A stretch of DNA of 64,000 bases from Eriocheir sinensis (taxonomy: Eukaryota > Arthropoda > Malacostraca > Decapoda > Varunidae): the NCBI RefSeq assembly GCF_024679095.1, contig NW_026112152.1, forward strand, positions 121,107-185,106. The letters run 5' to 3'. Numbering within the stretch: the first letter of the stretch is position 1; each line of letters begins with the position of its first letter. Of this stretch, positions 45,346-56,471 are shown one piece after another. Position numbers and translations under genes: made by a program. A model generated the notes under the pieces. The model was not told the DNA's origin. It saw nothing but the letters and a program-made list of their open reading frames with translations, and did not search any database.

Positions 45346-46254
45346 TTATAAGTCGTTCACGTAAATTATGAATAATGTTGGCCCCAGGACCGAACCTTGG
45401 GGCACGCCACTGGTGACGGGCTGCAAATCCGATGCTCCACCATTAAGAACTACACGTTGTTTTCTGTCGGTGAGCCAGTCATGAATCCACGCACATAGAT
45501 GGTCGTTAATACCGTGGGAACGCAGTTTTGAAATAAGCCTAGCGTGAGGAACTTTATCAAACGCTTTCTGAAAATGTAGGTAAATTACGTCATATGGGCT
45601 TCGGGCGTCCCAGCATGTATAAACATCGTTGAAAAAGGTTAATAGGTTGGTAAGGCAAGACCGATTACTACGAAGTCCATGCTGACTATCAGTTATCAAT
45701 TCATTTGTTTCAAGGAAAGTGATCATTTTATCCCTGATTATTTTTTCGAATAGTTTAATTAGGACAGACGTAAGGCTGATAGGACGATAATTACTGACTT
45801 GTTTTTAGTCTCCCTTTTTTTTTAAATCGGGGTAATATTGGCCTTTTTTCCACTCGAGAGGCACACTGGCCTGTGCTAATGACTTGTTGCATATTAATGT
45901 TTTGGGTAATTCTAGCTGTTGACTACATTCTCTTAACACGCGAGGAGATAAATTATCGGGGCCCGGAGATTTATTTGGATCTATTTTCTGCAGGTACGCA
46001 CGCACTTCGCTGATATTAATTTCAGTCAATGCAAGCTTATGTTCTTCAGGGCCTTGAAAATTTTTCTTCGGGGCTGGAATTGATGTCATGTTCTCTTTTG
46101 TAAATACGCTACTAAAGGTTGAATTTAGGACCGACGCCATGTCTTTATCATCACTAATCGTATTGCCACTTAATAGTAGTTGGCCGATGTTATTATTATT
46201 ATTTTTTGTTTGTTTCTTATGTAACTGAAAGCCTAGGATTTGTCTTGGCATCAA
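45346..46254 (-). pseudogene. LINE C reverse transcriptase, first half
   Basis: 46,254-45,805 holds VLNSTFSSVF, DPNKSPGPDNLSP and VPLEWKKG, then a T-run-associated break at about 45,812. 45,726-45,346 (126 codons) holds [35 protein letters not shown] and [22 protein letters not shown]. The palm motif reads LHFQKAFD where B and D have LDF: His replaces a catalytic aspartate position, so the enzyme would be dead even without the frame breaks. Confidence 0.85.
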
Positions 46255-46415
46255 GTGATATTTTCATCTCATATTCGTGTTTCTGTTTTCTGATTTTCCT
46301 TTCGCACTCTCTCTTGACATTGATGTAATTAGTATGATCTTGTGAATTATGTGTCAGTTTATATTTCTTATAAGGTTTTCTTTTTCGACGATGATTTTTG
46401 TAGCTAATTATTCAT

Positions 46416-47320
46416 TCATAACGGTTTTTGATTATCAGTCCTTCGTGGCTTGAGTAAAATGAATCGAAAAACGCTCGCTGTGATTCGTGCAGTAAAACGA
46501 TTATACATTTCTTGAACGGTGACGTTGCTGAGCAAATGATTCCAATTTACTGAAGCCAGTTCTCTTTTTACGAAGGTAAAATTTGCTTTACTATAACTAG
46601 GTATTAAGAGTGAGTTTGCTCGTGCTTTTGTTTCAATATTCAAAGCATATACTATTATGTTGTGGTCACTGCTTGCAAATTGCTCGCCTACCTCACAGGC
46701 AGTTATGAGATGACTATCGGTCGCGAAGATTAAATCAAGAATATTATTTCCGCGTGTCGGCATGGTAACTGTTTGATTAGGAAATGAATTTTGTGCAAAG
46801 TTAATTAATATCTCTCCTTCTCTGTCGCCAGAAAGTGCATTCCAGTTAACGGAGGGGTTACTGAAGTCACCGCAAATTATTGCATTTTTATTTCTGATAA
46901 CTATTTATCTCTGCGTAGAGATTTCCATCAATATCTTCATTTGATATAGGAGGTCGGTAAATTACGCCCAGAACATACTTTTAATTATTGATCGTTACTT
47001 GTACATACAATGAATCATAAGCCTCTGTTTTGGCTATGTTTATCTGAATGACTTCTAAATTATTTTTCGCATATATTATTACACCTCCTCCTTTTTTGTG
47101 TAGACGACATTTAGCAAACGCATTGTAACCATTTAGAGCTACTTCACCTAAGTGATGTTTATCGCGCATATTCAGCCATGTTTCCGTGATCTAAATGAAG
47201 TCAGGTTTTTCAGTAATTGCATGTATTATCAAGTGGCTACGCTTCTGAATGATGCTACGGGCATTTACATAAAAGATGTTTAATTTATTTGTCGACTGTG
47301 CGCCATCTATTAACTGTCGT
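46416..47320 (-). pseudogene. LINE C endonuclease
   Basis: Target-nicking endonuclease in pieces. LNIFYVNARSI (about 47,285), TETWLNMRDKHHLGE (about 47,170) and KKGGGVIIYAKNN (47,169-46,981) come first. GVIYRPPI is near 46,955 and GDFSNPSVNWN is at about 46,860. MPTRGNNILDLIFAT, then ASSDHNIIVYALN, fill 46,763-46,416. The Asn, Glu, Asp and Asp-His blocks expected of the fold are all visible. At least three stops or frameshifts make it non-functional. Confidence 0.85.
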
Positions 47321-47340
47321 TTCATTGAAATAGCTGGAAT

Positions 47341-47525
47341 AGCGCGTCAGACCTGATCGGTAGAGTAATTGAGTCGGATCAGGACGCTAGTATTCTCCAG
47401 GATGAACTAAACAGATTGTTTGACTGGGCGGATAAATGGCAGATGGAGTTCAATGTAGGGAAGTGCAGTATTCTCAGTGTAGGTAGCAACAACCCCTCAC
47501 ATAACTATTACTTAAAGACAATGTG
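47341..47525 (+). mobile_element. LINE D fragment D4
   Basis: GATCGGTAGAGTAAT(T/C)GAGTC through AACCCCTCACATAACTATT aligns with 55,850-56,010 of D1 at high identity by eye. It reads GRVIESDQDASILQ and KWQMEFNVGKCSILSVG. It breaks off inside coding sequence, and the next bases (AAATAAATCAATCAATCAAT) look like another element's tail. Confidence 0.9.
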
Positions 47526-47554
47526 TAAAATATTATATGTAACAACCTTGAGGT

Positions 47555-47606
47555 AAATAAATCAATCAATCAATCAAATCAAATCAATCTCTCTCTCTCT
47601 CTCTCT
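47555..47606. repeat. AATAAATCAATCAATC tail and CT run
   Basis: (TCAA)n/(TCAAA)n repeats follow an AATAAA, as at the 3' end of some retroelements, and then come about 10 CT units. The parent element is not identified. Confidence 0.7.
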
Positions 47607-47679
47607 CTGTGTATATGTATGTATGTATGTATGTAAGTATATATGTATTTATGTATGTATGTATATATGTATGTATGTA

Positions 47680-47711
<32 letters not shown>

Positions 47712-47850
47712 GGGTGGGTGGGGTGTGGGTGGATGGGTGTGGGTCTGGGTGGGTGGGTGGGTTAGGGTGGGTGGGTGGGTGGGTTATGGATGGGTGGGTG
47801 GGGGTGGGTTATGGGTGGGTGTGGGTGGGTAATGGTGGGTGGGTTTTATT
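47607..47850. repeat. TATG/GT/GGGT compound repeat, left part of a split G-rich array
   Basis: TATG units pass into GT, then into GGGTGGGT with GGGTTATGG and GGGTGTGGG variants. The tract is G-rich with runs of three or more G at short intervals, so G-quadruplexes are possible. It abuts the 3' end of LINE A5. The same array type resumes at 53,299 on the far side of A5. Confidence 0.93.
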
Positions 47851-48058
47851 TTATTTTACAACAAAGGAGGCAGTTCAAGGGCACAAAAAATGGAGACGAT
47901 AATAAAAATAAAAAACGCTACTCGCTGCTCCTAAAAAAAGAATCATAAGAGGTGGCCGAAAGAGAGATCAATTTCGGGAGGGAGAGGTGTCCTGATACCC
48001 TTCTCTTGAAAGAGTTCAAGTCGTAGGCAGGAGGAAATACAGATGAAGGAAGATTGTT

Positions 48059-48786
48059 CTAGAGTTTACCAGGGTGAGGGATGAAAGAGTGAAGATGCTG
48101 GTTAACTCTTGCATAAGGGGTTTGGACAGTATAGGGATGAGCATGAATAGAAAGTCGTGCAGCGGGTCGGCGGGAGGAAGGGAGGCATGCAGTTAGCAAG
48201 TTCAGAAGAGCAGTCAGCGTGGGAATATCGATAGAAGATAGAAAGAGAGGCAACATCGCGACGGAATTTAAGAGATAGGAGACTATCAGTAGGAGGAGGA
48301 CAGCTGATGAGACGAAGAGCCTTAGACTCCACTCTGTCGAGAAGAGCTGTGTGAGTGGAGCCCCCCACACGTGAGATGCATACTCCATACAAAGGTGGAC
48401 AAGGCCCCTGTATATGGATAGCAACTGCGCGGGGGAGAAGAACTGGCGGAGACGATACAGAACGCCCAATCTCGAGGAAGCTGATTTACCGAGAGAGATG
48501 TGAAGATTCCAGTAGGGAATTTGAGTAAAGGATAGACCGAGGGTGTTTAGTGTTGAAGAAGGTGATAGCTGAGTGTTGTCTAAGAATAGGGGATAGGTGT
48601 TTGGAAGATTGTGTCGAGTTGATAGGTGTAAAAATTGAGTTTTGTAGGCATTGACGGACACAAGGGGCCTTCTGCCTCAATCGGCAAGGATAGCAAGGTC
48701 TGAGGTTGCTGTTCTGCAGCCTCCAGTCTGTAGTCGTGTACTTCCTGTTGTAATGGTCTTCTATTGAAAGAAGTTGAATAATGCAC
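48059..48786 (-). pseudogene. LINE A5 post-RT C-terminal region
   Basis: 48,786-48,580 holds HYSTSFNRRPLQQEVHD and LEAAEQ. 48,661-48,059 (200 codons) holds NAYKTQFLHLSTRHNLP, SPSSTLNTLGLSF, SRLGVLYRLRQFF, QLLSIYRGLV and YASHVWG, then TPYARVNQHLHSF. This is the region after the RT fingers/palm, typical of Jockey-like ORF2. No catalytic residues. It has frameshifts relative to A6. Confidence 0.85.
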
Positions 48787-48824
48787 GGTGGAGTCGTCGG
48801 CGTATGAGTGGACAGGACAGTTTG

Positions 48825-49310
48825 TTACGGGAAGAAGATCACTGATGAATAACAGGAAGAGAGAGGGTGATAGGACAGAGCCCTGTGGAACACTACTGTT
48901 GATAGGCTTAGGGAAGACCAGTGACCGTCTACCACAGCGGAGGTAGAACGGCCGGAAAGGAAACTGGAGATAAAGGAACAGCGAGAGGGATAGAATCCGA
49001 AAGAGGGCAGTTTAGAAAGCAAAGACTTGTGCCAGACTCTATCGAAGGCTTTCGATTTGTCTAGCGCAACAGAGAAAGTATCACCCAAACGGCAGAGAGA
49101 GGATGACCAGGAGTCAGTTAAGAGAGCAAGAAGATCGCCAGTAGAACGCCCCCTGCGGAACCCATACTGGCGATCAGATAGAAGGTTAGAAGTGGAAAGG
49201 TGCTTTTGAATCTTCTGGTTAAGGATTGATTCAAAAGCTTTAGATAGACAGGAAAGTAAAGCTATAGGGCGGTAGTTTAAGGGATTGGAACGGTCACCCT
49301 TCTTAGGCAC
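48825..49310 (-). pseudogene. LINE A5 reverse transcriptase
   Basis: 161-codon frame: PKKGDRSNPLNYRPIALLSC, SKAFESILNQKIQKHL, DRQYGFRRGRSTGDLLALL and SVALDKSKAFDRVWHKSLL (palm Asp retained). It then runs out of frame before the PQGSVLS-equivalent, which is readable near 48,880 in another frame (CCACAGGGCTC complement). A good copy of the fingers and first half of the palm. Confidence 0.85.
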
Positions 49311-49331
49311 AGGCTGTACAAAGGCATACTT

Positions 49332-49622
49332 CTAGCAGGAAGGAAAGGTAGATGTTGATAGGCAGAGACGAAAGAGTTTGACCAAGCAGGGTGTCAGCAC
49401 GGAACCACAGTTTTTAAATACAATAAGAGGCATTCCATCAGGTCCATAAGCCTTCTGAGAGTTTTGGCAAGAGAGGGCATAGAAAACATCATTTGGAAGA
49501 ATCTTAATAACAATCATAAAGGAGTCAGAGGGGGGATGGGTAGGAGGAATATGCCCAGAATCGTCCAAGGTGGAGTTCCTACGGAAAGTCTGAGCGAAGG
49601 GTTCAGCCTTAGAGACAGATGA
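49332..49622 (-). pseudogene. LINE A5 region before RT
   Basis: Reads [43 protein letters not shown] and QKAYGPDGMPLIVFKNCG, the family's pre-RT segment ending in the GPDG motif. The first codons of the open frame extending to 49,670 belong to inserted copy A6, not to A5. Confidence 0.85.
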
Positions 49623-49632
49623 CTTGGCTGGA

Positions 49633-49675
49633 GTAGGTAGGAAGACACCTACCGAATGGGCGGAAGCCACTTCCG
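49633..49675 (+). promoter_or_regulatory. Paired hairpins at the 5' end of LINE A6
   Basis: GTAGGT (49,633) can pair with ACCTAC (49,647). CGGAAG (49,661) pairs with CTTCCG (49,670) across CCA. They lie 10 bases from the element's first base. The stems correspond to those of A3 with compensating base changes (GCAGGT/ACCTGC and GAGTGG/CCACTC there). Confidence 0.55.
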
Positions 49676-49984
49676 GTGAGGTAGATATGGGAGGTGAGAA
49701 GGGAGCTGAAGCCCTCCAAAGACCCTTCCCATGTCCTCATTAACCGTTTCCTTATTGTCTCACCAACACCAGAGAGTAGTTCAGCATGATCTCTAAAGAC
49801 AGATCCTCTCTATCCACACCACACTACATTCACACAACATTTACACCTTTTCCCAAAATTCAAATTTCAAAAAGTCGCACTTACATCAAGCCTCGGAGTC
49901 CCTTCCTGGAAGGGGGGGGGGGACCACAAAATCCCCCAGGGAGGACTCCCCTTCTGGCTGCCGACCCGAGAGGTATCTTGTTAA

Positions 49985-50740
49985 CTCCTCGAACCTCTTT
50001 CTTCTCAATTTCTGCAACATTCGCGGTCTTCGTTCTAATTTTCATTCTGTGGAACATTATCTCCTCCTCTAAACTTCACCTTCTCTTCCTTACCGAAACA
50101 CAGGTTTCTGAGGGAACTTGCAGCAATCTCTACTCTGCTCCCTCCTACTATCTCTATCCTAAATTTCAATCCAGAGCTGGATGTTGCTCCTACGTGCGCA
50201 ACGACATCACTTGCTCGTGCCCACAACCTTGACTCTTCTGAATTTTCTACCATCTGGCTAAGACTTCATTGTCATTCTATTGCTAAATACATCAGTGCTG
50301 TTTATCTCTCACCTAACTCTACTAACTATGTAAAATTCTTTGACTATTTGAACTCTAAAGTGGAGCACATCTTGACCCACTCTCCCTTCGCTGAAATCTC
50401 CATCCTAGGAGATTTCAATGTTCACCACCAGCTTTGGCTTTCATCCTGGTGAACAAGCCTACAACTTTGCTATCCTCAACGACCTAGAGCAGTTGGTCCA
50501 GCACCCTACACGTATTCCCGACCGTCTTGGAGACCGGCCCAACATTCTAGACCTCTTCCATACCTTTAACCCTTCTGCTTATTATGTCAAACTGTTCTCT
50601 CCATTGACCTCCGATCACAATCTTATTTCTGCATCCTGTCCTATCGCTCCTGTACATCCTCTGGACCCACCGAAGAGGCGATGCATCTGGCATTTTGCTT
50701 CACCCCGGTGGGACGACCTGAGGATGTACTTTTCCGATTT
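49985..50740 (+). pseudogene. LINE A6 endonuclease
   Basis: Read across frames: LNFCNIRGLRSNFHSVEHYL at about 50,000 (Asn block), LLFLTETQVSEGT at about 50,085 (Glu block) and SYVRNDITCSC at about 50,190. [10 protein letters not shown] is at about 50,400 (Asp block). From 50,418 in one frame come [33 protein letters not shown] (Asp-His block) and [18 protein letters not shown]. All four catalytic blocks of the fold survive. At least two frame breaks separate the N- and C-terminal halves. Confidence 0.88.
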
Positions 50741-51272
50741 CCCGTGGAATGATTATTGCTACCAGGATAGAGACCCATCTGTGTGTGCTCAGCGCATCAC
50801 AGAGCTGATTGGCTCTGGAATGGAGGCATACATTCCTCGTTCTTCTTCTACTCCTCACACTAAAAAGCCTTGGTTTAATCACGCTTGTTCTCGTGCTGTC
50901 AATGATAGAGAGGCAGCTCACAAAAGGTATCAGAGCCTTCAAACTAATGCTAATTATGAAATTTACATTTATGCCCGGAATCGTGCCAAATCTATTATCC
51001 GACTAACCAAAAACTCTTTTATTAATAGAAAATGCCAAAACCTTGCTTTCTCTAACTCTTCCCGTGACTTCTGGCATCTAGTAAAAAATATCTCCAACCT
51101 CACTTCTTCATCTTTCCCTCCACTCCTCAGTCCTGACGGCAACACTGCCGTCTCATCTATCTCTAAGGCTGAACTCTTCTCTCAAACTTTTTTTCCAAAA
51201 ACTCCACTCTGGACGATTCTGGGCATATTCCTCCTACTCATCCCCCCTCTGACTCCTTTATGCCTGTTATAA
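50741..51272 (+). pseudogene. LINE A6 linker before RT
   Basis: Continues the frame opened at 50,418: [72 protein letters not shown] and [19 protein letters not shown], and then frameshifts at about 51,190 within TFFPKTPL. The SSISKAEL site is exactly where this same family was invaded in copy A5. Confidence 0.85.
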
Positions 51273-51438
51273 AGATTCTTCGAAATGATGTTTCTATGCC
51301 CTCTGGCCTCAATCCTCAGAAGGATTATGGACCTGATGGAGTGCCTCTTATTGTCCTTAAAAACTGTGCTTCCGTGCTGACACCCTGCCTGGTCAAACTC
51401 GTCTCTGCCTATCAACATCTACCTTTTCTTCCTGCTGC

Positions 51439-52050
51439 ATGTATGCCTTTGTACAGCCTGTGCCTAAGAAGGGTGACCGTTCCAATCCCTATAGTCCTAT
51501 AGCTTTATTGTCCTGTTCATCTAAAGCTTTTGAATCAATCAACCGAAAGATTCAAAAGCACCTTTCCAATTCTAACCTTCTATCTGATCGCCAGTATGGG
51601 TTCCGCAAGGGGCGTTCTACTGGCGATCTTCTTGCTCTCTTAACTGACTCCTGGTCATCCTCTCTTAGCCGTTTCGGTGAAACTTTCTCTGTTGCGCTAG
51701 ACATATCGAAAGCCTTCGATAGCGTATGGCACAAGTTTTGCTCTCTAAACGGTCCTCTTCGGATTATATCCTCTCTGCTCCTTTATCTCCAGTTTCCTTT
51801 CCGGCCGTTCTATCTCCGCGGTGGTAGACGGTCACTGTTCTTCCCTAAACCTACCAACAGTGGTGTCCCACAGGGTTCTGTCCTATTTCCCACTCTCTTT
51901 CTTTTGTTCATTGATGATCTTCTTTCCAAAACGAACTGTCCTATACATTCCTATGCCGATGATTCCACTCTGCATTACTCAACTTCTTTTAATAGAAGAC
52001 CCACCCCACAGGAGCTTAACGACTCAAGGCTGGAGGCTGCAGAACGCTGA
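51439..52050 (+). pseudogene. LINE A6 reverse transcriptase
   Basis: 203-codon frame: [89 protein letters not shown] and HSYADDSTLHYSTSF, with the YADD active site at 51,952-51,963. Two small internal deletions relative to A5 are visible (NPLNYRP reduced to NPYSP, and SILNQKI to SINRKI). A local out-of-frame patch around 51,735-51,840 affects the stretch between the palm motif and SGVPQG. Confidence 0.87.
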
Positions 52051-52095
52051 GCCTCAGCCCTTACTATTATTTCCGATAGGGACAAGAGGAACCTG

Positions 52096-52788
52096 GTGTC
52101 CTTCAAAGCCTCAAAAACACAGTTTCTCCACCTATCCACTCGACACAATCTTCCAAACAAATATCCCCTATTCTTTGACAACACCCAGCTATCACCTTCC
52201 TCAACACTAAACATCCTCGCTATATCCTTAACTCAAAATCTCAACTGGAAACTTCATATCTCATCTCTTACTAAATCAGTTTCCTCGAGGCTGGGCGTTC
52301 TGTACCGTCTCCACCAGTTCTTCTCCTCCCCACAGTTGCTGTCCATTTACAGGGGCCTTGTCCGCCCTCGTATGGAGTATGCATCTCATGTGTGTAGGGG
52401 GTCCACCACACAGCTCTCCTTGACAGAGTGGAATCAAGGCTCTTCGTCTCATCAGCTCTCCTCCTCATACTGATAGTCTTCTACCTCTCAAATTCCGCCG
52501 CCATGTTGCTTCTTTCTATCTTCTATCGATATTTTCATGCTGACTGCTCTTCTGAACTTGCTAACTGCATGCCTCCTCCTCCCGCGGCCCCGCTACCCAA
52601 GACTTTCTACTCATGCTCATCCCTATACTGTCCAAACCCCTTATGCAAGAGTTAACCAGCATCTTCACTCTTTCATCCCTCACGCTGGTAAACTCTGGAA
52701 CAATCTTCCTTCATCTGTATTTCCTCCTGCCTATGACTTGAACTCTTTCAAGAGGAGGGTATCAGGACACCTCTCCTTCCGAAATTGA
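52096..52788 (+). pseudogene. LINE A6 C-terminal region
   Basis: 52,096-52,473 holds KASKTQFLHLSTRHNLPNKY, SPSSTLNILAISLTQNLNW, SRLGVLYRLHQFF, SIYRGLVRPRMEYASHV. 52,428-52,655 and 52,537-52,788 give TALLNLLTACLL, TPYARVNQHLHSFIPHAGK and LWNNLPSSVFPPAYDLNSF, ending in HLSFRN. Three frames are needed; the end fixes the family's ORF2 stop at 52,786. Confidence 0.85.
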
Positions 52789-52890
52789 CCTCTGATTACG
52801 AACACCTTTAACCTCTGTTCGGGAGCAGGTAGTGGGCCCTTTTTATTTTTTCACTACGCCCTTGAACTGTATCCGTAGCTGTAAAAATGA

Positions 52891-53298
52891 GACGGCAGTG
52901 CTGCTGTCAGGGTTAAGGAGAGGAGGAAAGAGGAAGATGTGAAATTGAAGATATTTTGGCTAGATGTAAGAAGTCACGGAAAGAATTAGAAGAAGCAAGG
53001 TGTTGACATTTTCTATTCATAAAAGAAGTTTTGGTAAATCGGAGAATGGATTTGTCACGATTCCGGGCTGAAATGTAAAGGTCATAGTTAACGGGAGTTC
53101 GAAGGCTCTGGAACCTTTTGTGAGCTGCCTCTATCTTTAATAGCATGAGAACAAGCATGATTAAACTAAGGCTATTTAGCATGAGGAGTAGAGAAAGAAC
53201 GTGGAATGTATGCCCATTCCAGAACATCACCTCTGTGATGCGCTGGGCACACACAGAGGGGTCTCTCCTGAAGCAGTAACCATTCCATGGGAAATCGG
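52891..53298 (-). mobile_element. Family A LINE copy A5, 5' part
   Basis: Reverse-strand continuation of A5 beyond inserted A6. It covers SPDSSTAVSS-type codons back through MNRKCQHLASSNSFRDF, RNRDKSILRFTKTSF and HKRFQSLRTPVNY to the end of the endonuclease region (CATTCCATGGGAAATCGG). A5 is 5' truncated here and G-rich array DNA follows immediately. Confidence 0.93.
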
Positions 53299-53525
53299 GT
53301 GAGGGTTATGGTGGGTGTGGGTGGGTGGGTTATGGGTGTAGGTGGATGGGTGTGGGTGGGGTGTGGGTTTGTGGGTGGGTGGGTGTGGTGTGTGGTTATG
53401 GGTGTGGGTTTGTGGGTGGGTGTGGGTGGGTGGGTGGGTTGTGGTGGGTATGGGTGGGTTATGGGTGTGGGTTTGTGGGTGGATGTGGGTGGGGTATGGG
53501 TGTAGGTGTGTGTGGGTGTGGGCGG
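53299..53525. repeat. GGGT-rich array, right part of the split array
   Basis: GTGGGTGTGGGTGGGTGGGTTATGGGTG-type sequence with GGGTTTGTGGGTGG blocks, matching the composition and the GGGTTATGG motif of 47,607-47,850. Polyglycine/valine/tryptophan frames across it are artefacts. Confidence 0.93.
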
Positions 53526-53647
53526 ACTACTAAATATTACTTTAATAATGTTCACATACAAAAACAGGTTTACATGAAAAACGAGATGCTGGAGTGCACA
53601 TACATTTTACGTATATAAACATGGAGCCAGAGAAAGTGATATAGAGA

Positions 53648-54270
<623 letters not shown>

Positions 54271-54389
54271 TTATTTAAATGTTGGTTTATCATCTTATCT
54301 TTTTCCTGCTGTTCCTGTTACTGTATTTCCTTGTGTTCTCGTTCTTCATTTTCCTTTACCTGGTGTTGCTTCTATATCGGCTTCTCTTG

Positions 54390-54735
54390 GTGATGCTGTA
54401 CTGCTACAGACGAGTCTCCTTCACCCCAGAGAAGCCTCGCCTGTACCAACATACCACACCAGACGCCTGGGTGCTAGTTTATTTATATATTTTGATGTTG
54501 TTGTTATTATTGTTACTGCTGTTGTTTTCCTTTGTTGATGTTGTGTTTCTTTTCCTGGTATTCTTTATTCTGTATTACCCTGTCTCCGGTGTCATTTTTG
54601 TAGTGCGCTGGAGTGGTGTAGAACACCTGTATTGCCTCCACCTGGTGCCGTATCTTGCCACAGCTGAGTCTCCTTCACCCCAGAGAAGGCTCACCTGTAC
54701 CAATATACGGCACCAAAGGCCTTCTTGCTGGATTT
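54390..54735. repeat. Diverged direct duplication around CCTTCACCCCAGAGAAG
   Basis: GAGTCTCCTTCACCCCAGAG, then AAGCCTCGCCTGTACCAACAT at 54,411 and AAGGCTCACCTGTACCAATAT at 54,666. The two copies are about 255 bp apart and each is followed by a Leu/Phe-rich T-rich stretch. The 192-codon + frame covering both is probably not a gene. Confidence 0.75.
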
Positions 54736-55018
54736 TGTATATGTTTTATCTCATTTTTCCCATTTTTCAGGGTGTGCTTCCATCTTATCTATTTCCTGAA
54801 TTTCTCTCCTGCATTATCTCAGGGCTCAGGGCCGGTACGTCGAACTATCTAGATTAGTTAAGAAAACACCAGGATAGCAAAAGGAACTATGAGATCAAAG
54901 TAGCAAATGAGGCGAAAAGTAATCCTAAGGGCTTCTTTCAGATGTATAGAACAAAACACGGGAGAAAATTGGACCGCTGAAAACAAACACAGGGGAGCTA
55001 GTAGAAAATTACGAAAAT

Positions 55019-55956
55019 ATGAGCACATTGTTGAACGACTACTTCCTTTCAGTATTCACACAGGAGGATCGAGCGACTATACCGGAAAGAGTTCAGGTGT
55101 ACGAGGGCGGGGATGGCGATAAATTGAGGGATATAATCATTACCAGGCAAGTAGCTCAGGATGAGATAGATAAGCTTAAGAAGAACAAGTCGCCAGGTCC
55201 TGACGGGATATTTCCGAGGGTATTAAAGGAATTGCTGATATACTCAGTAACCCACTAACCGACATCTTTAAGATGTCGGTAAATACTGGCTATGTGCCGA
55301 GCCTATGGAAAGTAGCTAATCTGACGCCGATTTTTAAAAAGGGGGACAGGTCAGTTGCTTCAAACTATCGCCCAATTAGCTTAACATCGGTTATAGGCAA
55401 GATGCTGGAGTCCATAATAGCCAGGAACATTCGGGAGCATCTAGAGAAACATAGCTTAATTCACGACTCGCAGCATGGGTTCACAAAAGGTAGGTCATGC
55501 CTCACCAATCTCTTGTCCTTCTACAATAAAGTATTTGAGGCGGTTGACAGAGAAGAAAATTATGATGTAATCTATCTTGATTTTAGTAAAGCGTTTGACA
55601 AAGTTCCTCACCAACGACTGTTGCTTAAATTACAGGCTCACGGAGTAGAGGGTAAAGTTTTGAGCTGGGTCAAGGCGTGGCTTAGCAATAGGAAGCAAAG
55701 AGTGCAAATCAATGGTAAAAGATCTGACTGGGGATGTGTTACGAGTGGGGTCCCACAAGGTTCGGTATTAGGTCCACTTTTGTTTATTATTTATATCAAT
55801 GACTTAGATACAGGAATTAGTAGTGATGTTAGTAAATTTGCAGATGATACCAAGATCGGTAGAGTAATCGAGTCGGATCAGGACGCTAGTATTCTCCAAG
55901 GTGAACTCAACAGATTGTATGACTCATGGATAAATGGCAGATGGAGTTCAATGTAG
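55019..55956 (+). pseudogene. LINE D1 reverse transcriptase
   Basis: 55,019-55,258 holds MSTLLNDYFLSVFTQED and LKKNKSPGPDGIFPRVLKEL, then a break. 55,273-55,956 (227 codons) holds [91 protein letters not shown] and SKFADDTKIG (55,833-55,860, catalytic). All palm motifs are intact in one frame, which ends by frameshift in the KWQMEF region at about 55,930. The best-preserved RT core in the window with B1. Confidence 0.9.
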
Positions 55957-56471
55957 GGAAGTGCAGTATTCTGAGTGTAGGTAGGAACAACCCCTCACAT
56001 AACTATTGCTTAAATGACACTCTCATAAGTAGGTCTGGGTGCGAGAGGGATGTAGGGGTCTTAGTGAGCTCTGATCTCCGTCCAAGGGCACAATACATTC
56101 AAGCTAGAAATCGAGCTAATAGGGTACTGGGATTTATTTCAAGGAGCGTAAGCAACAGAAGCCCCGAAGGCTTCCTCAAACTATATTTAGCATTAGTTAG
56201 ACCTCATCTTGACTATGCGGTTCAGTTCTGGTCACCTTACTATAGAATGGATATCAAAATGTTAGAATCGGTGCAGAGGAGGATGACTAAGATGATTCAG
56301 GGGTTGAGAAACTTGCCATACCAGGGAAGACTCAAACATTTAAACTTGCATTCTCTAGAAAGGCGAAGAGTACGTGGAGACATGATCGAGGTTTATAAAT
56401 GGATGAAGGGCTTTAATAAGGGAGACATTCATAAGGTTTTGTTGGTAAGAGAGCTGAAGGACAAGAAGTAA
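55926..56471 (+). pseudogene. LINE D1 post-RT region
   Basis: KWQMEFNVGKCSILSVGRN, RSGCERDVGVLVSSDLRPR, RVLGFISRSVSNRSPE, ALVRPHLDYAVQFWSPYY and RRMTKMIQGLRNLPYQGRL, then LHSLERRRVRGDMIEVYKWM, to a stop at 56,469. The final conserved block (VVDEWNRL-type) lies beyond the stop at about 56,532-56,620 in another frame. Confidence 0.88.

Larger units (their letters stand above)
44497..47340 (-). mobile_element. CR1-like LINE family C, one nearly full ORF2 copy
   Basis: On the reverse strand it runs from the endonuclease start (47,320) to the 3' tail at about 44,497. The tail, reverse-complemented, reads TATGTTCTTATTTTCTTATG, like LINE D's TTCTTATGTTCTTATGTTC. The part before the tail (GTGTAGGCCACTCGTCCTC) matches LINE D's GTACAGGCCTACCGGCCTC in position and pattern. 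Many frame breaks. The whole element is denser in A+T than its neighbours. Confidence 0.9.
47851..49622 (-). mobile_element. Family A LINE copy A5, 3' part
   Basis: Reverse-strand family A from the 3' UTR (T/A-rich start, GGGAGAGGTGTCCTGATAC) to the codons for SSVSKAE. Its continuation is 52,891-53,298: the two parts join seamlessly over ATGA once copy A6 is removed. The protein is read in several frames. Confidence 0.93.
49623..52886 (+). mobile_element. Family A LINE copy A6, full-length insertion
   Basis: 3,264 bp, flanked by ATGA at 49,619-49,622 and 52,887-52,890. The sides outside it join into an uninterrupted family A sequence, so these are true element ends. It starts CTTGGCTGGAGTAGG and ends CCGTAGCTGTAAAA with a very short A tail. 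Contents: structured 5' UTR to about 49,980, endonuclease, linker, RT with YADD, C-terminal region to 52,788, and a short 3' UTR. It carries frameshifts and so is not active as it stands. Confidence 0.92.

Noticed and set aside
47609..47902. Gly/Trp/Val-rich frames in the GGGT arrays (also 53,287-53,618)
   Set aside because: Direct translation of GGGT/GTGGGT repeats.
54279..54857. 192-codon Leu/Phe-rich frame as a membrane protein
   Set aside because: T-rich low-complexity DNA with an internal direct duplication; no start context, no family pattern, and it runs into the truncated edge of LINE D1.
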